Shown piece after piece: positions 32,120 to 42,875 of a stretch of DNA of 64,000 bases. Positions within the stretch are counted from its first letter, which is position 1, and each line of letters opens with the position of its first letter. Origin of the DNA: Nansenia antarctica (lineage: Eukaryota; Chordata; Actinopteri; Argentiniformes; Microstomatidae); assembly GCA_963989245.1 (NCBI GenBank), contig OZ022353.1, forward strand, positions 27,257,593-27,321,592, written 5' to 3'. The translations under genes and the position numbers were made by a program. The notes beneath the pieces were generated by a model, which had not been told where the DNA came from, ran no database searches, and saw nothing but the letters and a program-made list of their open reading frames with translations.

Positions 32120-33152
32120 AACCTCTCAAAAAAAGTTCGGAAACGCTTTTCTTGTTGATTATTCCTCCCCTTTAATATTTACCAATTGGTATTGTATTTT
32201 ATATCGTTGGAAAGCCTGATTGGTCACCTTTATAATGAGGTACAACTTGTAAGGATACAACTTGTAAGGATCATACATTCATGGAATAAGGAACACAGCT
32301 AAACGTGTGGGTAGCGGCCCAAAAATGTTTGCCAAAATCCCCTGCAATATTCTTCTGTTGGTATTCACTCTCGTTTTGAGCTTCAAGTGCTGGCAGGTGT
32401 ATGTCAGTCACAGGTGTGTGACTGGCACCTGAATGGCACCTAATTGACAGGAATGATATTCTGGGGCCGGTGGCGATCCCATATCTCCAGAATCTGGGAC
32501 CTAACTCCATCCTCCATGATGACAACGCTCGCCCCCACAGAGCCAGGATCATCACAGAGTACCTCCAGTATTTGGGAGTGGAGAGGGTGGAATGGCCTGC
32601 CGTGAGTCCAGACCTCAACCCAATTGAACACTTGTGGGATCAGCTTGGGCGTGCTGTACATGCCAGAGTGACCAACGCTGTTGTTGATGTTGGCTGACTT
32701 GCGGCAAATCCTAGTTGAGGAATGTGATGCCGTCCCACAGCAGTGTGTGACCAGGCTGGTGACCAGCATGAGGAGGAGGTGCCAAGCTGTTGTGACTGCG
32801 TATGAATCTTCCACACGCTGCTGAGGTCCCTGACAGTGTAAAATGAATAAAGTGTAAAAATGGCCAATATGAGTTGTTTTTTCCTTATTACTGTGGGAGA
32901 GAGCAATCATCCAATCCACCAAGCAACTCAGAATTAGAGTGAATACCAACAGAAGAATATAGGGGATTTTGGCAAATATTTTTGGGCCGCTACCCACACG
33001 TTTAGCTGTGTTGCTCATTCCACGAATGCATGATCCTTACAAGTTGTACCTCGTTGTAAAGGTGACTAATCAGGCTTTCCAACGATATAAAATACAATAC
33101 CAATTGGTATTAGTAAAGGGGAGGAATAATCAACAACTTTTTTTGAGGGATT
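32120..33152 (+). mobile_element. Internally deleted Tc1/mariner element with ~200-bp inverted repeats
   Basis: TA dinucleotides at 32118-32119 and 33153-33154 flank inverted ends AAYCYCTCAAAAAAAGTT. The arms are long: the left arm to about 32340 (ending GCCAAAATCCCC) is matched by the right arm from about 32950 (GGGGATTTTGGCAAA). The left arm has a 16-base extra segment (CGGAAACGCTTTTCTT) near its tip. The core holds the C-terminal part of a transposase. It inserted into an L1-like LINE. Confidence 0.9.
32470..32820 (+). pseudogene. Tc1/mariner transposase, C-terminal half only
   Basis: The frame from 32470 contains ILHDDNARPHRARI (second catalytic Asp) and SPDLNPIEHLWDQLG (third catalytic acidic residue, Glu, intact). 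After a frame change near 32695 the C-terminus continues with VEECDAVPQQCVTRLV and MRRRCQAVV to about 32820. The N-terminal DNA-binding domain and first Asp are deleted, so the product could not act as a transposase. It differs from the Tc1 at 24991 in motif spelling (NARPHRA against NDPKHTA) and is a separate family. Confidence 0.88.
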
Positions 33153-33950
33153 TAGTAGACATGTGTGATGATGTTCCCAGGCTCCTTGTAATCTCACTAT
33201 GTTCTGGTCATGCCCGAAACTAGAGGAGTTTGGGAAATCGTATTTGAGAGTCATTTCGGAAATGCTAGGACATGTAATAGAACCATCCCCACAGATTGCT
33301 ATGTTTGGTATACCTGAAGCAGGCAAAAGAATGTCAGTAAAGCTACCAAATCTCATTTACCTTTCTAATAGCTTGTCAGAAAATACTTTCATTATGGAAG
33401 AGCACGCTACCCCCATCACCAACTTCATGGCTACGTGATATAATGTCTCTTTTGGAGCTGGAAAAAATCAAATTCTCCATACAGGGTTTGACAGACACAT
33501 GTTATAGTCACTGGCAGCCCCTCCTCGCGTATGTTAAGAGTCTGACCTCCCTTTCCCCAGAATGACTGTCACTATATTGCATCACAGTGAAAAAGCCTCA
33601 CATGTTGTTGAATGCCTAACTTGTTATGCAATACGATGACCTACGCTCCCTTGCTTTTACCTCTTTCTTTATTTTAATTTTTTCATTTTAATTTAACTAC
33701 TTTGTCTCTATTTTACATCAATGCACCTAATTCATTGTTGTTATTGCTCATTATAATGTGTTTTCTTTATCATTGTCAGTACATTCACATACTATTGTTT
33801 GGTCTAGAACTAGGAGCCCAGAGGGTTGGGTGGGGGAGGGATCATTATTGGAACATTTTATATTGCTGTAATGTTTTGTGATGATTACTAAAATGCCAAT
33901 ACAATATGTAAAAATGGGAAAGATTATAATTTCGAAAAATATAAGCATCA

Positions 33951-34194
33951 TTGTTGAAATGCCAGATGGATTAAATTACCTTTTGATAAGCTATGTTCAG
34001 AGTGTCGTTGTGCAGGCATAGGAGAGCTGTCAATGTCTAGTATTGATTCTAGGCTTTGCATTTGCATTTGGAGTCTGCTATTGATATCTGTCAACATGAG
34101 AACCAAAGAGGTGTCAATGAAAGTCAAGGCAACCATTATTAGGGTGGAAAAAAAAATGTTGGCCAAAACCTTAGGTTCAATTAAATCAAATTAA
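33951..34194. other. Unassigned spacer
   Basis: Nothing recognised between the L1-like 3' region and the decayed Tc1 copy. Confidence 0.35.
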
Positions 34195-35404
34195 ACACTG
34201 GTGAGCTAAGCAATGGCAGATTTCTAGAGTGGGTGACTAAAGAATTCTCAGCAAAATTACCCCAGAACACCTGTCCCATAGATGAGGAACACCCTCCAGC
34301 CCAATTACAGTGGCAAGGTGCAAACTACTAGTTATCCTGAAAAAGGATGGTCAGGTTACAGTTTGATACAAAAAAAAGCCTGCAGAGGTATTTTGGACAG
34401 ATAAGATTCATTATTATTATTAACATGTACCAGAGTGATTGCAAGAGGAAATTTTGGAGAAAAATGTATCTGCCCAACATTTACAGCGTACTACCTCATG
34501 TGTGAAACATGGTGGAGCGGGTGTTATGTTTTGGGTATGTATAGCTGTCATTCGAACTGGCTAACTTGTCTCAATTGACAATGTTACTGCTCACAGTATC
34601 AGCAGAATGTATTCTGAAGTGTCTGCTTGAGTACAAGCAAATACCTACAAATTCATTGGATGGAGCTTCATTATAGTAAGACAATGATCCAAAACATAAT
34701 GCCATAGCTACTAGGGAGTTTTTCAAGGCCAAACAGTGTAAAGTTATTCACTGGACAAGTCAATCTTCAGATTTAAATCCAATTGAACATGCATATCATT
34801 TCCTGATAATGTTATTATTTGCCTGATAATTGTGGGGAAAAAAGACCTCACGAACAAACAACAACAGTTCCATGAACTGTTGTACATACATTATACAACA
34901 GTTAGTTCTGACCAAGTAATTTGATTGGACAAGAGGCATTCCATGAGTTACGATATACAGTATAACAGCACTGGGACTTTTATCTATATGTATCACTCCA
35001 CCGCACAGATGTTCTACTAAATGACCGTTGATTAGACTACATGTTTGTGTTCACGTTACTAGGCAACCGTCCATTGGAAGTTCAGTTGCGGAACTATTTT
35101 TTGTTTATTTTTATGATTAAATAAACAAACAAATCATAATCTGTTGTCGCTTATTACTGTTAACTAATAAATCGCGCTGTAGAACTGTTGTATAAAAGCA
35201 ATATCACACTCGAGGTCGTGCTGTTATACTGCGGCCTCGTACCTACGACCGAATCACAGCCGTGCTGATATTCAGTATAACACACTCCCTCTCGTGTGAT
35301 ATTGCTTAAACAACTGATGATGTCTGCAGTAAAGTCCTGGCAGAGCATCACCAGAGAAGATGCCAGTGTCTGGTGTTGTTGATGGGTCGCAGACTTCAGG
35401 CAGT
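34195..35404 (+). mobile_element. Heavily decayed Tc1 relative with inner insertion
   Basis: Scattered plus-strand matches to Tc1 transposase remain: VKHGGAGVMFW near 34500-34535, IDNVTAHSISRMYSEVS near 34575-34625, KFIGWSF near 34650, and an ACGAACAAACAACAACAG block near 34850 followed much later by GTAAAGTCCTGGCAGAGCATCACC near 35330. These are in the same order as in the copy at 24991-29573. Many stops are present. A block at about 34868-35322 interrupts the order. Inverted terminal repeats were not found. Confidence 0.7.
34868..35322. mobile_element. Probable inserted non-autonomous element inside decayed Tc1
   Basis: This block separates two parts of the Tc1 gene that are contiguous in the other copy. 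It includes an inverted pair: AAGCAATATCACACTCGAGG near 35198 and CTCTCGTGTGATATTGCTT near 35290. The boundaries are approximate, no duplication was identified and the superfamily is unknown. Confidence 0.5.
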
Positions 35405-36310
35405 TATTAGATAGATAGATAGATAGATAAATACTTTATTTATCCCCGTGGGGAAATTCATTTTGCCACGCCACTCCACTAAAAACCACACATAACAACA
35501 CAACACAACATAAAGGACAGACAACAACACTGGGCCAGCCATGTACAGTATATAAAAAACAGTGAGATCTGATATAAAAGTGGATTAAAAGGATGGTGTC
35601 GTATATTTCCACACACATGCATAGATAGTATGATAGGGGGTCATGCTATTCTGTAGCCTTCATGTTTGCACCAGCGGGCACCCGGAAGGGTGACATCACA
35701 GTGACATCACAGGGGACGGCCCTCATGACCATCTAGATAAGGTGATAGGCTATGACCTGTGACTGTATTTGCATAAGAGGGCAGGGATCTAGGGAACTAG
35801 GGAAAACCAGCGAGGAAGGGAGGAAGCGGTCTCTTTTTGTCACCAGGCCCCAGGATCAACACGTGTATGTATAAATCTGTTTGTAACTCGGATTAAATCA
35901 TCTTAAACTCACTAGCTGTTGTTTGATTCATAACCAATAGGAATACACGACAATGACTATAGTTATTTATATTAAAATACTAAAAAAGTGATGATGGTGA
36001 TTAAAATAAATAATAAATACAGATTCAGGAGCCTTGACCCCGACTGCTACTTTAGTTTCCATTGAACAGTCTTAGTGCAGCCGGGATAAATGATTTTTTA
36101 TATCGCTCCGTCCGGGAGCGGATCGTAATGAACCGCCCTCTGCGGCGGCTGCTGGTTTGCCCAGCGAGGACATGATGGAGGGGGTGGTTGGGGTTGTCCC
36201 TGATGGACAGCAGCTTACTCCTAGTCCTTCTCTCCACCACCGTCCCCAGAGAGTCCAGGCTCCTTCCCACCACTGAACCCGCCTTTTTGTTGCATCATTT
36301 AATTTGGACA
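35405..36310 (-). mobile_element. Rex1-like LINE 3' fragment, minus strand
   Basis: The 3' end is at the left: (GATA)n at 35408-35428 joins TTTATCCCCGTGGGGAAATTCATTTTG, a common fish LINE terminus read from the minus strand. Coding remains at 36049-36290 (minus) include LDSLGTVVERRTRSKLLSIRD-type sequence and KKSFIPAALRLFN at the C-terminus. The middle, about 35640-35955, looks like a separate insertion. Confidence 0.7.
35640..35955. other. LTR-like segment inside a LINE fragment
   Basis: The segment holds duplicated GTGACATCACA motifs near 35690-35712, a GATTAAATCATCTTAAACTC block near 35890-35910, and possible ends TGTAGCC...CACGACA. This composition resembles a solo LTR, but a convincing target duplication was not found, so it stays provisional. 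Confidence 0.35.
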
Positions 36311-37849
36311 TTCAATTAATCTGTGAATGAATTACTTTTGGTGCCAATTCCTTACATGATTCACTGTTGTCATAATTATGTGTCAAACACTGTTCTTCAA
36401 TAAACCTGATGATAACACTCCAGTCGAAACATGTTGTGTGTGCTTTTGCAGTTTAGCCCTGTCACTAGGACATTATACATTATAGTTTTCTCTCTACCAC
36501 ACGTGTCCCACCCATTAAAACACCTTATATCCTATTTCTGGCCACTCTTTTGTTTGTTTTACACAGCCCAGTTTGGTGCCTGTTTGGTTTCAACTTGATT
36601 GTTTTGATTGTCTTCAATAAAATGTGACATTTAGTCTTGCTGCAAAGTCTTCCCAACGTTTTGGTGGACTCCTTGAGCGTCCCTTGGGGTCTTGGATCCC
36701 AGGTTTAGAACGACAGCTAAAGCTTAGAACATTAACAATGGTTTATGCTAATCTTGGTTTCATATAAACGATGTTTGCCCAGATCTCTGTGCCAGCATCA
36801 TCCCTACCATCACCGTTCTTGTAGGTTTGAAATGGAACGGGACAGCTAACAGCTACAAGAACCAATGCCAGATGTAGATCTCACACTCATAAAGTGATGG
36901 GTTTTGACAGCAGGTCAACCACCATACCTAAATGAGCATTTGACCTCTTAAACAAAAAATGGTAATAGCTTGAACTGTCGGACTGTGTTAGCTAGAAATG
37001 TGGCTGGGACTTCATGGTACATGATTATAGTATTAGAGTCCTCTAATCACAATCAAAGAAACTATTTTGAGTTTCAAGCTAATTGACAGAATCATAAATT
37101 AGGGTATATCTTCAAACAGGTCTCAACAAGTGAAATTCAATATGTCACTGAAAGCTACCTGCCTCACAGAGTACATTACTACAAAGTTTACATTCAGAGC
37201 ATTGCAACCAAAATATGTTATGGAACTCAGCTCCTTGTTGCGTCACACCAAATAGCTAGTAACAAATAGCCATTACAATATTAAATGCACTTTTAAAGCA
37301 CCTAGAGGTAGGGTAGCACATAAGCTATTATGGCTTATAGCTATTATAGCTATTATGGCTATTATACTTATATTATATTATTATAGCTTATGTGCTCCTT
37401 CTGCAAGGAGCAGAAAAATACATTTGTTTGTTGGTGAGTGTTATGATAGAAATGTGTAATATAGAAATGTATTGTAACATACTATGCAAAACAAATATTG
37501 ATTGTATGAATATATGTATTTATTCTATTAATTGTAAGAGAGAAGAATGTAGACAATATAATATTGTCAATGTTGATTAAATCACTATGATAAGCTTTGG
37601 CTTTTTCAGTTTGCATTGAATAAAAATAGTTGAAAACAATCATTATCAAATGTAATGCCATATTCTATACCCCTTTTAATTTGTATTTAATGTGTATCTT
37701 TCTCCATACTTCCATACTAATCTAGATATATACATACACATTTGTAACAACATCAATAACTATGTTTCTTGCAATATTCTACGCAATCTATGACATTTTA
37801 TCAGCTGTCTACAAATCTGACATTGAGTCCATGTTCACTTTCAAGTCCT
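36311..37849. other. AT-rich stretch without recognised genes
   Basis: Short repeats of GCTATTATAGC / GCTATTATGGC occur near 37320-37390. No coding frame, terminal repeat or RNA gene could be supported. Confidence 0.45.
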
Positions 37850-38050
37850 GGTACAGTTCCCTCTCAATTTTTTGTTTTATGATGTCTTCGTCTTTTTATT
37901 TAATGTATTGATGTCCTTGTCTATTGCATGTTCTTTTTATTTGTTTATGTGTTGTGCTGTGATGTATTTTGCTTTTTCTTTTGATGTAAAGTGCACTGAG
38001 ACACCTCGGTGTGATTCTGCACTGTAAAAATCAATAAACTTAAACTTAAT
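37850..38050 (+). repeat. LINE-type 3' end
   Basis: The end TGATTCTGCACTGTAAAAATC...AATAAACTTAAACTTAA at 38012-38047 has the form of a plus-strand LINE 3' terminus (GCACTGTAA plus an A-rich simple tail). The body to the left is too decayed to assign. Confidence 0.5.
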
Positions 38051-38147
38051 CTATAAAAGGCAAAACAAAACATTCAAGGATCATCAACTAAGCAAGCAGA
38101 AATAGCTGGTACCACTCAGTCACAGCTGTCTGAACTCTAAGGAAGGT

Positions 38148-38745
38148 CCGACTCCTCACACGGACCCCTCACACCTCCTCACACTGACCCCTCACACCTC
38201 CTCACACCTCCTCACACTGACCCCTCACACCTCCTCACACCTCCTCACACCTCCTCACACTGACCCCTCACACCTCCTCACACCTCCTCACACTGACCCC
38301 TCACACCTCCTCACACTGACCCCTCACACCTCCTCACACCTCCTCACACTGACCCCTCACACCTCCTCACACCTCCTCACACTGACCCCTCACACCTCCT
38401 CACACGGACCCCTCACACCTCCTCACACCTCCTCACACGGACCCCTCACACCTCCTCACACCTCCTCACACGGACCCCTCACACCTCCTCACACTGACCC
38501 CTCACACCTCCTCACACGGACCCCTCACACCTCCTCACACTGACCCCTCACACCTCCTCACACTGACCCCTCACACCTCCTCACACGGACCCCTCACACC
38601 TCCTCACACTGACCCCTCACACCTCCTCACACTGACCCCTCACACCTCCTCACACTGACCCCTCACACCTCCTCACACTGACCCCTCACACCTCCTCACA
38701 CTGACCCCTCACACCTCCTCACACGGACCCCTCACACCTCACACC
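38148..38745. repeat. 0.6-kb minisatellite with higher-order structure
   Basis: The array consists of two alternating motifs: CCTCCTCACAC, and a GACCCCTCACA motif preceded by CT or CG. One to three copies of the first motif separate successive copies of the second. The T/G variants (CACACTGACCCC against CACACGGACCCC) are clustered along the array, which indicates block-wise expansion. No open reading frame of interest. Confidence 0.95.
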
Positions 38746-39003
38746 CCCTCCACAACACCTTCACTACATCCCATCAGGACGCCGCGCTAAAGTTTCTCTG
38801 ACCAAAAAAAACACTTACAAAAAAGAAGGTGACAATATATTGTACTACTAACCTTCTCTTTATTTATGATGTACTCACCACTTGTGTTCATGTTGTGTCT
38901 GTGTTGTTTTTAAGGAACTGAGCCTATGTCAAAGACACATTTATTTATTTTTTAATTTTCTGTCTAAATGCAAATTTGATGGACAATAAATCTGAATCTG
39001 AAT
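38746..39003 (+). repeat. LINE 3' end fragment after the minisatellite
   Basis: It contains CATCCCATCAGGACGCCGCGC (a remnant of the coding C-terminus of fish LINEs) and ends AATTTGATGGACAATAAATCTGAATCTGAATAG, a classical LINE tail with a short tandem repeat. The minisatellite may have expanded from sequence within this LINE. Confidence 0.6.
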
Positions 39004-41229
39004 AGTACCTTTACCTTAAATTATGTGAATTTGAAAAGAATATAGTTATCAAATAGTATGATACAGTACTGTAGTATGAATAACAAAATACCTCACATTT
39101 TTGTTCAATTATTTTTGGCATAATTTGCAATAGTGTCTAAAGTTAATCTTCCATCAGTTCAGCAAATTGTATTTTCATTTAGATTTTCTGAACTGTACAG
39201 CATGGTCTGTCAACAGAGAGTTACAGTAAGAAAAGACAATGCTCACCATTTCGTTTTCTTGCACTGGAGCTCATCATTAATGCATTACAAACCAAGGTTA
39301 AAATGGCAACAAGTCGCAAATGCATCTGGGCTGACAAGGATCGCCTCAGAACAGGTCTCCAGGCATCTGAGGGGCCTCCAGGAGAGCGAAACTTTAGATC
39401 CACAATCAGACAAGTTTGGGGTCGAGAAGGTGGGAGAGCGGTCTCCTTCCCACACTGGCTGCTTAAGGGAAACTCACCGTTTAACAGGCGCGGCCAAATT
39501 GCAAGAAACGAGCTCCACTTATCATAGCCATCTTTAACCCTTAGCAGTCCACTACAGGACCTGCAACAATGTATCAATAGCAACGACCATGTCTCTTAGG
39601 AATCTTTGTAGAAAGACATTGTTTGGTTTTAGACAAAACTGTTTTAGTTTTTACTCAGCAAACCACTTTATTTTTAGTCTTGAATTTCCTCTTGCTAAAT
39701 ATTAAATTCTTAAAAACAGGGCCCTTAGTTTATTTGTAATTTGCTGATAACAAGTAAGTTGGTTTATTTATTCTACACCACAGAGGCCATTTTAATTCTT
39801 TAGTTGCACGATGACAGTCAGGGATGAATTAAGTGTGGTTCTAATCCCCAAATCATGACATTTTTATTTGGAAGTTTGAGGCTCTGTTTGTTTATTCTTC
39901 TGGGTAAACTGTGTTTTTTTAAGAATTGTAACAAGACAAAGATTAAGTATTAAAATCCCTCACTGAATGCAGTGTGGCTCTTCTCTGTCATTTTTTTTCA
40001 GGCTGTATGTCTTCTCATTGTACGGAAAAGTACATTTGATAATGGGTCAAATATGTTTTAGAGAACAGTGGACCATGAAGAAACATATAAACAATACATT
40101 AAATAAGCCTAGCTTTGTAATACGATTAAAAACAACTATTAGAGCACCATTCACAAATGGTTGAAAAGTGAATGAAGACATGTTCATCAAATTGGAATTT
40201 GTTTGCCTGTATTTTAACAGTGCGTTGTTGAGTATGAATAGTTTACCATAGACTCAAATTCGCCATCCCAAGTAATTTAACAATTGCTGTCTTTAAAAAA
40301 AGTTGTTAGAACTGGAAAAGTTATGACTATTAACCCAGACAGTCTAATAATCTCAGCACTCACTATCTACAATCTAGTTGGTAAAGTGAAAAGTTGTTGT
40401 TTTTTACTTACTCATGATATTATCCTTTCCTGTATGATTTTGATATTGTATTTTCTCTGTGTCTCTGTTGAGTAGACATATTGATTTAAAGGACAAAGAT
40501 ACATTCTAGCACAACCAATGTACACAGTATAAGTCAGAGATCAGATTGGCTACCGTCTTGCTGCTGTGTGAAATACTGTCTGTGATAGGATTTGTGTACA
40601 TTATGTTCAGATGCAGCTGTGCCTAGGATAGAAACTAGTTAGACTCCAACATTTCCCTGATGTCAGTTTTTTTCAAATGATGAATAAGATAAATAACTGA
40701 GTGTGATTTCAAAGCCGAGGCCAAAGACAGTTCAACTGAAATGTACGGCACGGTTCACCTTGATCTGATAAACGCTGTGGAGCTCCACAAACTTACCGCA
40801 ACTGAAACACAACCCAGTTGTGTTTTATATCTATCGGAGGAATCAAGGTCCCTGGTCGAGACAGTGATCAGGTCTGTGTTTGATGAGGTTCAAGAGCTGG
40901 GGGGGGGGAAGGGGGAATAGAGAGGGAGGAGGAAGAGAGGGGGCCCATGTGGCCATGACAACATGTTAAATGTACACCAGATGCACCCCTCTTCTGTGTG
41001 TGAGTTATTGGCTGCTTAGTGGCACGCCATGGTGCTGTAGTATCTGCACAGTGTAGCCCAGACACTTCATGTCTCCCTTTCAGCTGTAGTCTTCCCACAC
41101 GGCCCGGCCACCACCAGCACCTCCTCTGGTTCAGGCCCAGCCGGGGATGATCTCTGGGGCTTGCTGCTTCCAGTTTGTAAGCTTTTGTTTCTCTGGTCTC
41201 CCTTTTTGCCTGAGGGAACAAGTTGAAGG
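39004..41229. other. Mostly unique-looking sequence
   Basis: A GC-richer island at 39240-39560 has overlapping frames on both strands (up to 134 codons), but none resembles a known protein or has consistent splice sites. Nothing else could be supported. Confidence 0.4.
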
Positions 41230-41485
41230 GTGTAGGAAACCCCTCCCCCCCCCCCACCCCCCCCCCCCCCCACACACACACACACCACCACCACCGGTTC
41301 CCACCCCACTTCTGTCCTCCAGTTATCAGAAAGGTCTGTTCTGGGGGCCTAAGAGTGTTTGTGTGTGTGTGTGTGTGTGTGTGTCTGTGTGTGTGTGTGT
41401 GTGTGTATGCGTGTGTATGTGTGTGCATGCGTGTGTGTGTATGTGTGTGTTCGTGTGTGGTGTGTGTGGTGTGTGTGCAGGTGTC
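41230..41485. repeat. Low-complexity tract: poly-C, (CA)n, (CAC)n, then (GT)n
   Basis: A poly-C run near 41244-41270 passes into CACACA and CCACCACCACC, then after about 75 bases into an impure GT array (41357-41480) with GTATGC and GTCTGT variants. The long frames predicted here are compositional artefacts. Confidence 0.95.
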
Positions 41486-41694
41486 TTCAGAGCCTGGTTT
41501 CCTCTTGTAAAGGATGTTGGATACTCATATCTGGGTATCCCCGTCAGGCCAAACTCATGTGCTTTCTGATAACAGTCATTACTTTCTGAGACTTTTTAAA
41601 TAAAAAATTGACAACTGAGTCTGAGATTCAGAAAAACAGACAACTGAGTCCAGCAAGCTACCGGTAATATTGACCGCATCTGTCAACAGCGAAT

Positions 41695-42043
41695 TCATTT
41701 CAGCTCATTTGTCATGGGAAATACTGTAGGTTTCGGATACTATGTAGCTGGGGTCAAGGTTTAAACGTCTGCTATAGAAAAGAGAACAAAACCTTGCAAC
41801 GTCTGCCTTCAAGAGGTAAGTACAGGTGGTGATCTGGTATCCCTTAGTGAATATCATACCACTTTTAAATAATTCTATTCTACTATTTTATTTTCTATTC
41901 TATTTATTTTCTGTCAATATTGTACTGATGGTGCTTATTTACTGGCACAGAGGTGATTTGGAATCATACAATAGTCCACCCTGAGATAGAAACTTATTAC
42001 AAGAGCAGACGGTTGGTATGTCGATGATAGACTGACATTGGCA
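41695..42043. repeat. Dispersed duplication, copy 1
   Basis: This copy is about 90 percent similar by eye to 52885-53258. It contains CATGGGAAATACTGTAGGT, the block AGAAAAGAGAACAAAACC, and CTTCAAGAGGTAAGTACAGG, which looks like an exon end plus a strong splice donor. The match ends near GACTGACATTGG. The two copies now lie 11 kb apart with the Gypsy element between them. Confidence 0.85.
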
Positions 42044-42147
42044 TGCAATTGATAGGCTGACAATCTGCATGCCGATGTTTCACCGAAGTTCAGCATGTCA
42101 TTGGTAGACAGCCCATTGGTAGACAGCCCATTGGTAAGCCAAAAGTA

Positions 42148-42875
42148 AGCCCAGTTTATGCTTCTGTGTCGAATTTACGCCGTAAACTAAGATAATAAGA
42201 TGGTTATCTACATTTTTCAAATCATTATTAATAAGTAATTACAGAAAAAGTAAATGACATTTACGAGAGTCGGAATGTGACGCTACCAAGCGGACCAATC
42301 ACAGTTCTTATAGATAACTTTACATTAAATATGTCTATCATAAATATAATTTAAACCCAACGAACAGCCATGGGGCTCCCTGTAACTAATCATTTATTTC
42401 TAAATAAACAGGATTGTACATCTCGTAAATGTGAATCGCGCTCCTTATAGGAAGGCTGTGCCTGACGCTTCCATGGGGCGCTCCGTTGGAACGGTGTACT
42501 CAAAGTGGCATAATAGCGATTTTAGTTGTTGTTATGCTTGTTGTAAATAAAAGTTCTATGATGCATTGAAATGACATTAAATAAGATAATACGATGGTCA
42601 TCATAATTTTTTAAATCTTAATTAATAAGTAATTACAGAAAAAGTAAATGACATTTCTGTCATGGTTTCCGCATTTTGGCCGACGAGAGAGTCGGAATCA
42701 TATCGGAATCATGTGCTACCAAGCGGACCAATCACTGTGCTTACGGTTGCGTAGAAACTGCCGCGTAGTTACATTTTTGGAGAGGTGCGTGTCAATCGAT
42801 GGCGTAGCCTACGCGTAGGCTTGCGTAGGCCCGCAGCCTACGCCGTCGATTTTACGCAGAAGCATAAACTGGGCT
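42148..42875. mobile_element. Harbinger-like MITE with GTA duplication
   Basis: The ends AGCCCAGTTTATGCTTCTG (42148) and the mirror GCATAAACTGGGCT (to 42875) are flanked by GTA on both sides. The arms extend toward the inside with TACGCCGTAAA-like and TTTACGCAGAAGC text. A roughly 120-bp segment is internally duplicated: ATTAATAAGTAATTACAGAA followed by AAAGTAAATGACATTT, then GTCGGAAT and CTACCAAGCGGACCAATCAC, at 42225-42303 and 42610-42736. There is no coding capacity. Confidence 0.8.

Larger units (their letters stand above)
30840..33950 (+). mobile_element. L1/Tx1-like LINE, decayed and twice interrupted
   Basis: Plus-strand RT blocks include SLDAEKAFDRVEW (30872-30912), GTRQGCPLSPLF (31047-31082) and AIEPLPIALKTYGL. 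The L1-type C-terminal section lies at 31740-32118 and 33150-33440, including MFWSCPKLEEFGKSY at 33199-33243. Stops and frameshifts are frequent. The pieces are separated by a foldback MITE (31399-31600) and a Tc1-like element (32120-33152). AT-rich 3' UTR-like sequence continues to about 33950. L1/Tx1 is assigned from the AEKAFDRVEW and AIEPL motifs. Confidence 0.8.

Noticed and set aside
35640..35955. Confident call of a solo LTR
   Set aside because: LTR-like composition only; start and end do not give a matching target duplication, so it is left as a provisional entry.
38148..38745. CRISPR-like alternation of two motifs
   Set aside because: The 'spacers' are the same motif repeated one to three times, so this is a higher-order minisatellite.
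39133..39583. Overlapping frames of 134 and 120 codons on opposite strands
   Set aside because: Neither resembles a known family; GC-richer DNA gives long frames by chance.
41147..41589. Long plus-strand frames with Cys-Val and Pro-rich runs
   Set aside because: They are translations of poly-C and GT microsatellites.
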